A DNA stretch of 6,415 nt from an uncultured Peptococcaceae bacterium (GTDB lineage Bacteria; Bacillota; Dehalobacteriia; UBA4068). Below the pieces are notes generated by a model that was not told the DNA's origin, made no database searches, and saw nothing but the letters and a program-made list of their open reading frames with translations. Below, piece after piece: positions 5,993 through 6,415 of this stretch (the stretch's first letter is position 1; each line of letters opens with the position of its first letter). The position numbers and the translations under genes were made by a program. The stretch is from NCBI GenBank assembly GCA_947307285.1, contig CAMZIS010000079.1:1-6415 (forward strand). The letters run 5' to 3'.

Positions 5993-5997
5993 CGGAT

Positions 5998-6415
5998 ATG
6001 CAGACCTGGCTTTTTTTACTCGTCGCGGCGGCGTCCGGCGTGCTGATGGCCCTGCAGGGCTCGTTGAACAGCGCTCTTTCCAAGGTCATCGGCGTGCTGG
6101 AGGGCAGCCTTATCGTGCACGTTTTGGGGCTTCTCACCGTGGCCGCGCTGCTCTACCTGTGCGGTCTGGGAAGGGGCGACCTGAGCAGGATCGGAGAGGC
6201 GCCCTGGTATCTTTATCTGGGCGGGGTCCTCAATGCCGCCATCGTCTACGGCGTGATGCTGGCCATCGGCAAAACAGGCGCCGGCGCGGCCACCACTGCC
6301 ATCATCACCGGCCAACTGGCCGCGGCGCTGGCGGTGGATCAGTTCGGTCTGTTCGGTCTGGCACAGCGATCCTTCACCTGGGGAAGGGGCGCCGGACTGG
6401 CGTTGATGGCCGTAG
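5998..6415 (+). CDS. YdcZ (DUF606) family membrane protein, 3' end cut by the window
   Basis: The first 139 residues are present without a stop; the family is usually about 140-150 residues per unit, so little should be missing unless it is a double-length form. Hydrophobic segments lie at about 4-24, 36-56, 70-90 and 96-114, with a fifth starting near 128, as expected for this half-size relative of drug/metabolite transporters in the cytoplasmic membrane. Family-like features are SGVLMALQGSLNSALS near the N-terminus, LGGVLNAAIVYGV (74-86) and ITGQLAAALAVDQFGLFG (103-120), the conserved GQL...D.FG region. The substrate is not known for this family; export or small-molecule transport is inferred only from fold relatives. 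The ATG has a strong GAGGAGGTG site. It starts 70 bases after the preceding gene with no clear terminator between, so co-transcription is likely. Confidence 0.88.
   Translation, partial: MQTWLFLLVAAASGVLMALQGSLNSALSKVIGVLEGSLIVHVLGLLTVAALLYLCGLGRGDLSRIGEAPWYLYLGGVLNAAIVYGVMLAIGKTGAGAATTAIITGQLAAALAVDQFGLFGLAQRSFTWGRGAGLALMAV

Noticed and set aside
5424..6137. A 237-codon open frame on the - strand
   Set aside because: It crosses the end of one + strand gene and the start of another, and reads as Arg/Phe-rich antisense translation of the Glu/Pro-rich linker.
6343..6360. Direct 9-bp repeat TTCGGTCTG twice
   Set aside because: It encodes FGLFGL in the YdcZ-like protein and is too short to mean more than local sequence similarity.

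Overview
The window looks like chromosomal DNA of a GC-rich member of the Bacillota (Firmicutes). The evidence is strong AGGAGG-type ribosome binding sites, compact operons, a ddl-murF pair, a two-P-loop ATPase of a type I know from Bacilli and Clostridia, and a gene whose architecture recalls spore-coat morphogenetic proteins. I cannot place it more precisely. No rRNA, tRNA, CRISPR array, insertion sequence or phage gene is visible, and every base lies in or close to a gene.

Left part (1-560, + strand). The 3' end of one small gene is followed two bases later by a small membrane-anchored protein gene. The C-terminal parts of the two products can be aligned with each other without gaps, so they look like distant paralogues. 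A perfect 14-bp hairpin at 525-560 ends this unit and also ends the opposing operon.

Centre (585-4651, - strand). Four genes read leftwards with gaps of roughly 30-55 bases: a duplicated P-loop ATPase, type 1 isopentenyl-diphosphate isomerase (idi), D-alanine--D-alanine ligase (ddl) and murF. Ddl makes D-Ala-D-Ala, and MurF attaches it to the UDP-MurNAc-tripeptide, so these two are consecutive steps. Idi balances the C5 units used for polyprenols, including the undecaprenyl carrier of cell-wall precursors. The ATPase has no assigned role in this pathway.

Right part (4761-6415, + strand). Diverging from the ATPase is a 388-residue protein with a globular N-terminal domain of about 125 residues, a long Glu/Pro/Ala-rich linker carrying a small tandem repeat, and a short ordered-looking C-terminal tail. 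Next comes the start of a YdcZ (DUF606) family membrane protein, cut by the window edge.

The points most worth a second look are the ATPase, whose second half is a decayed copy of the first with identical spacing; the SpoVID/SipL-like architecture of the 388-residue protein; the two tandem small paralogous domains; and a MurF with substitutions at several usually conserved positions.
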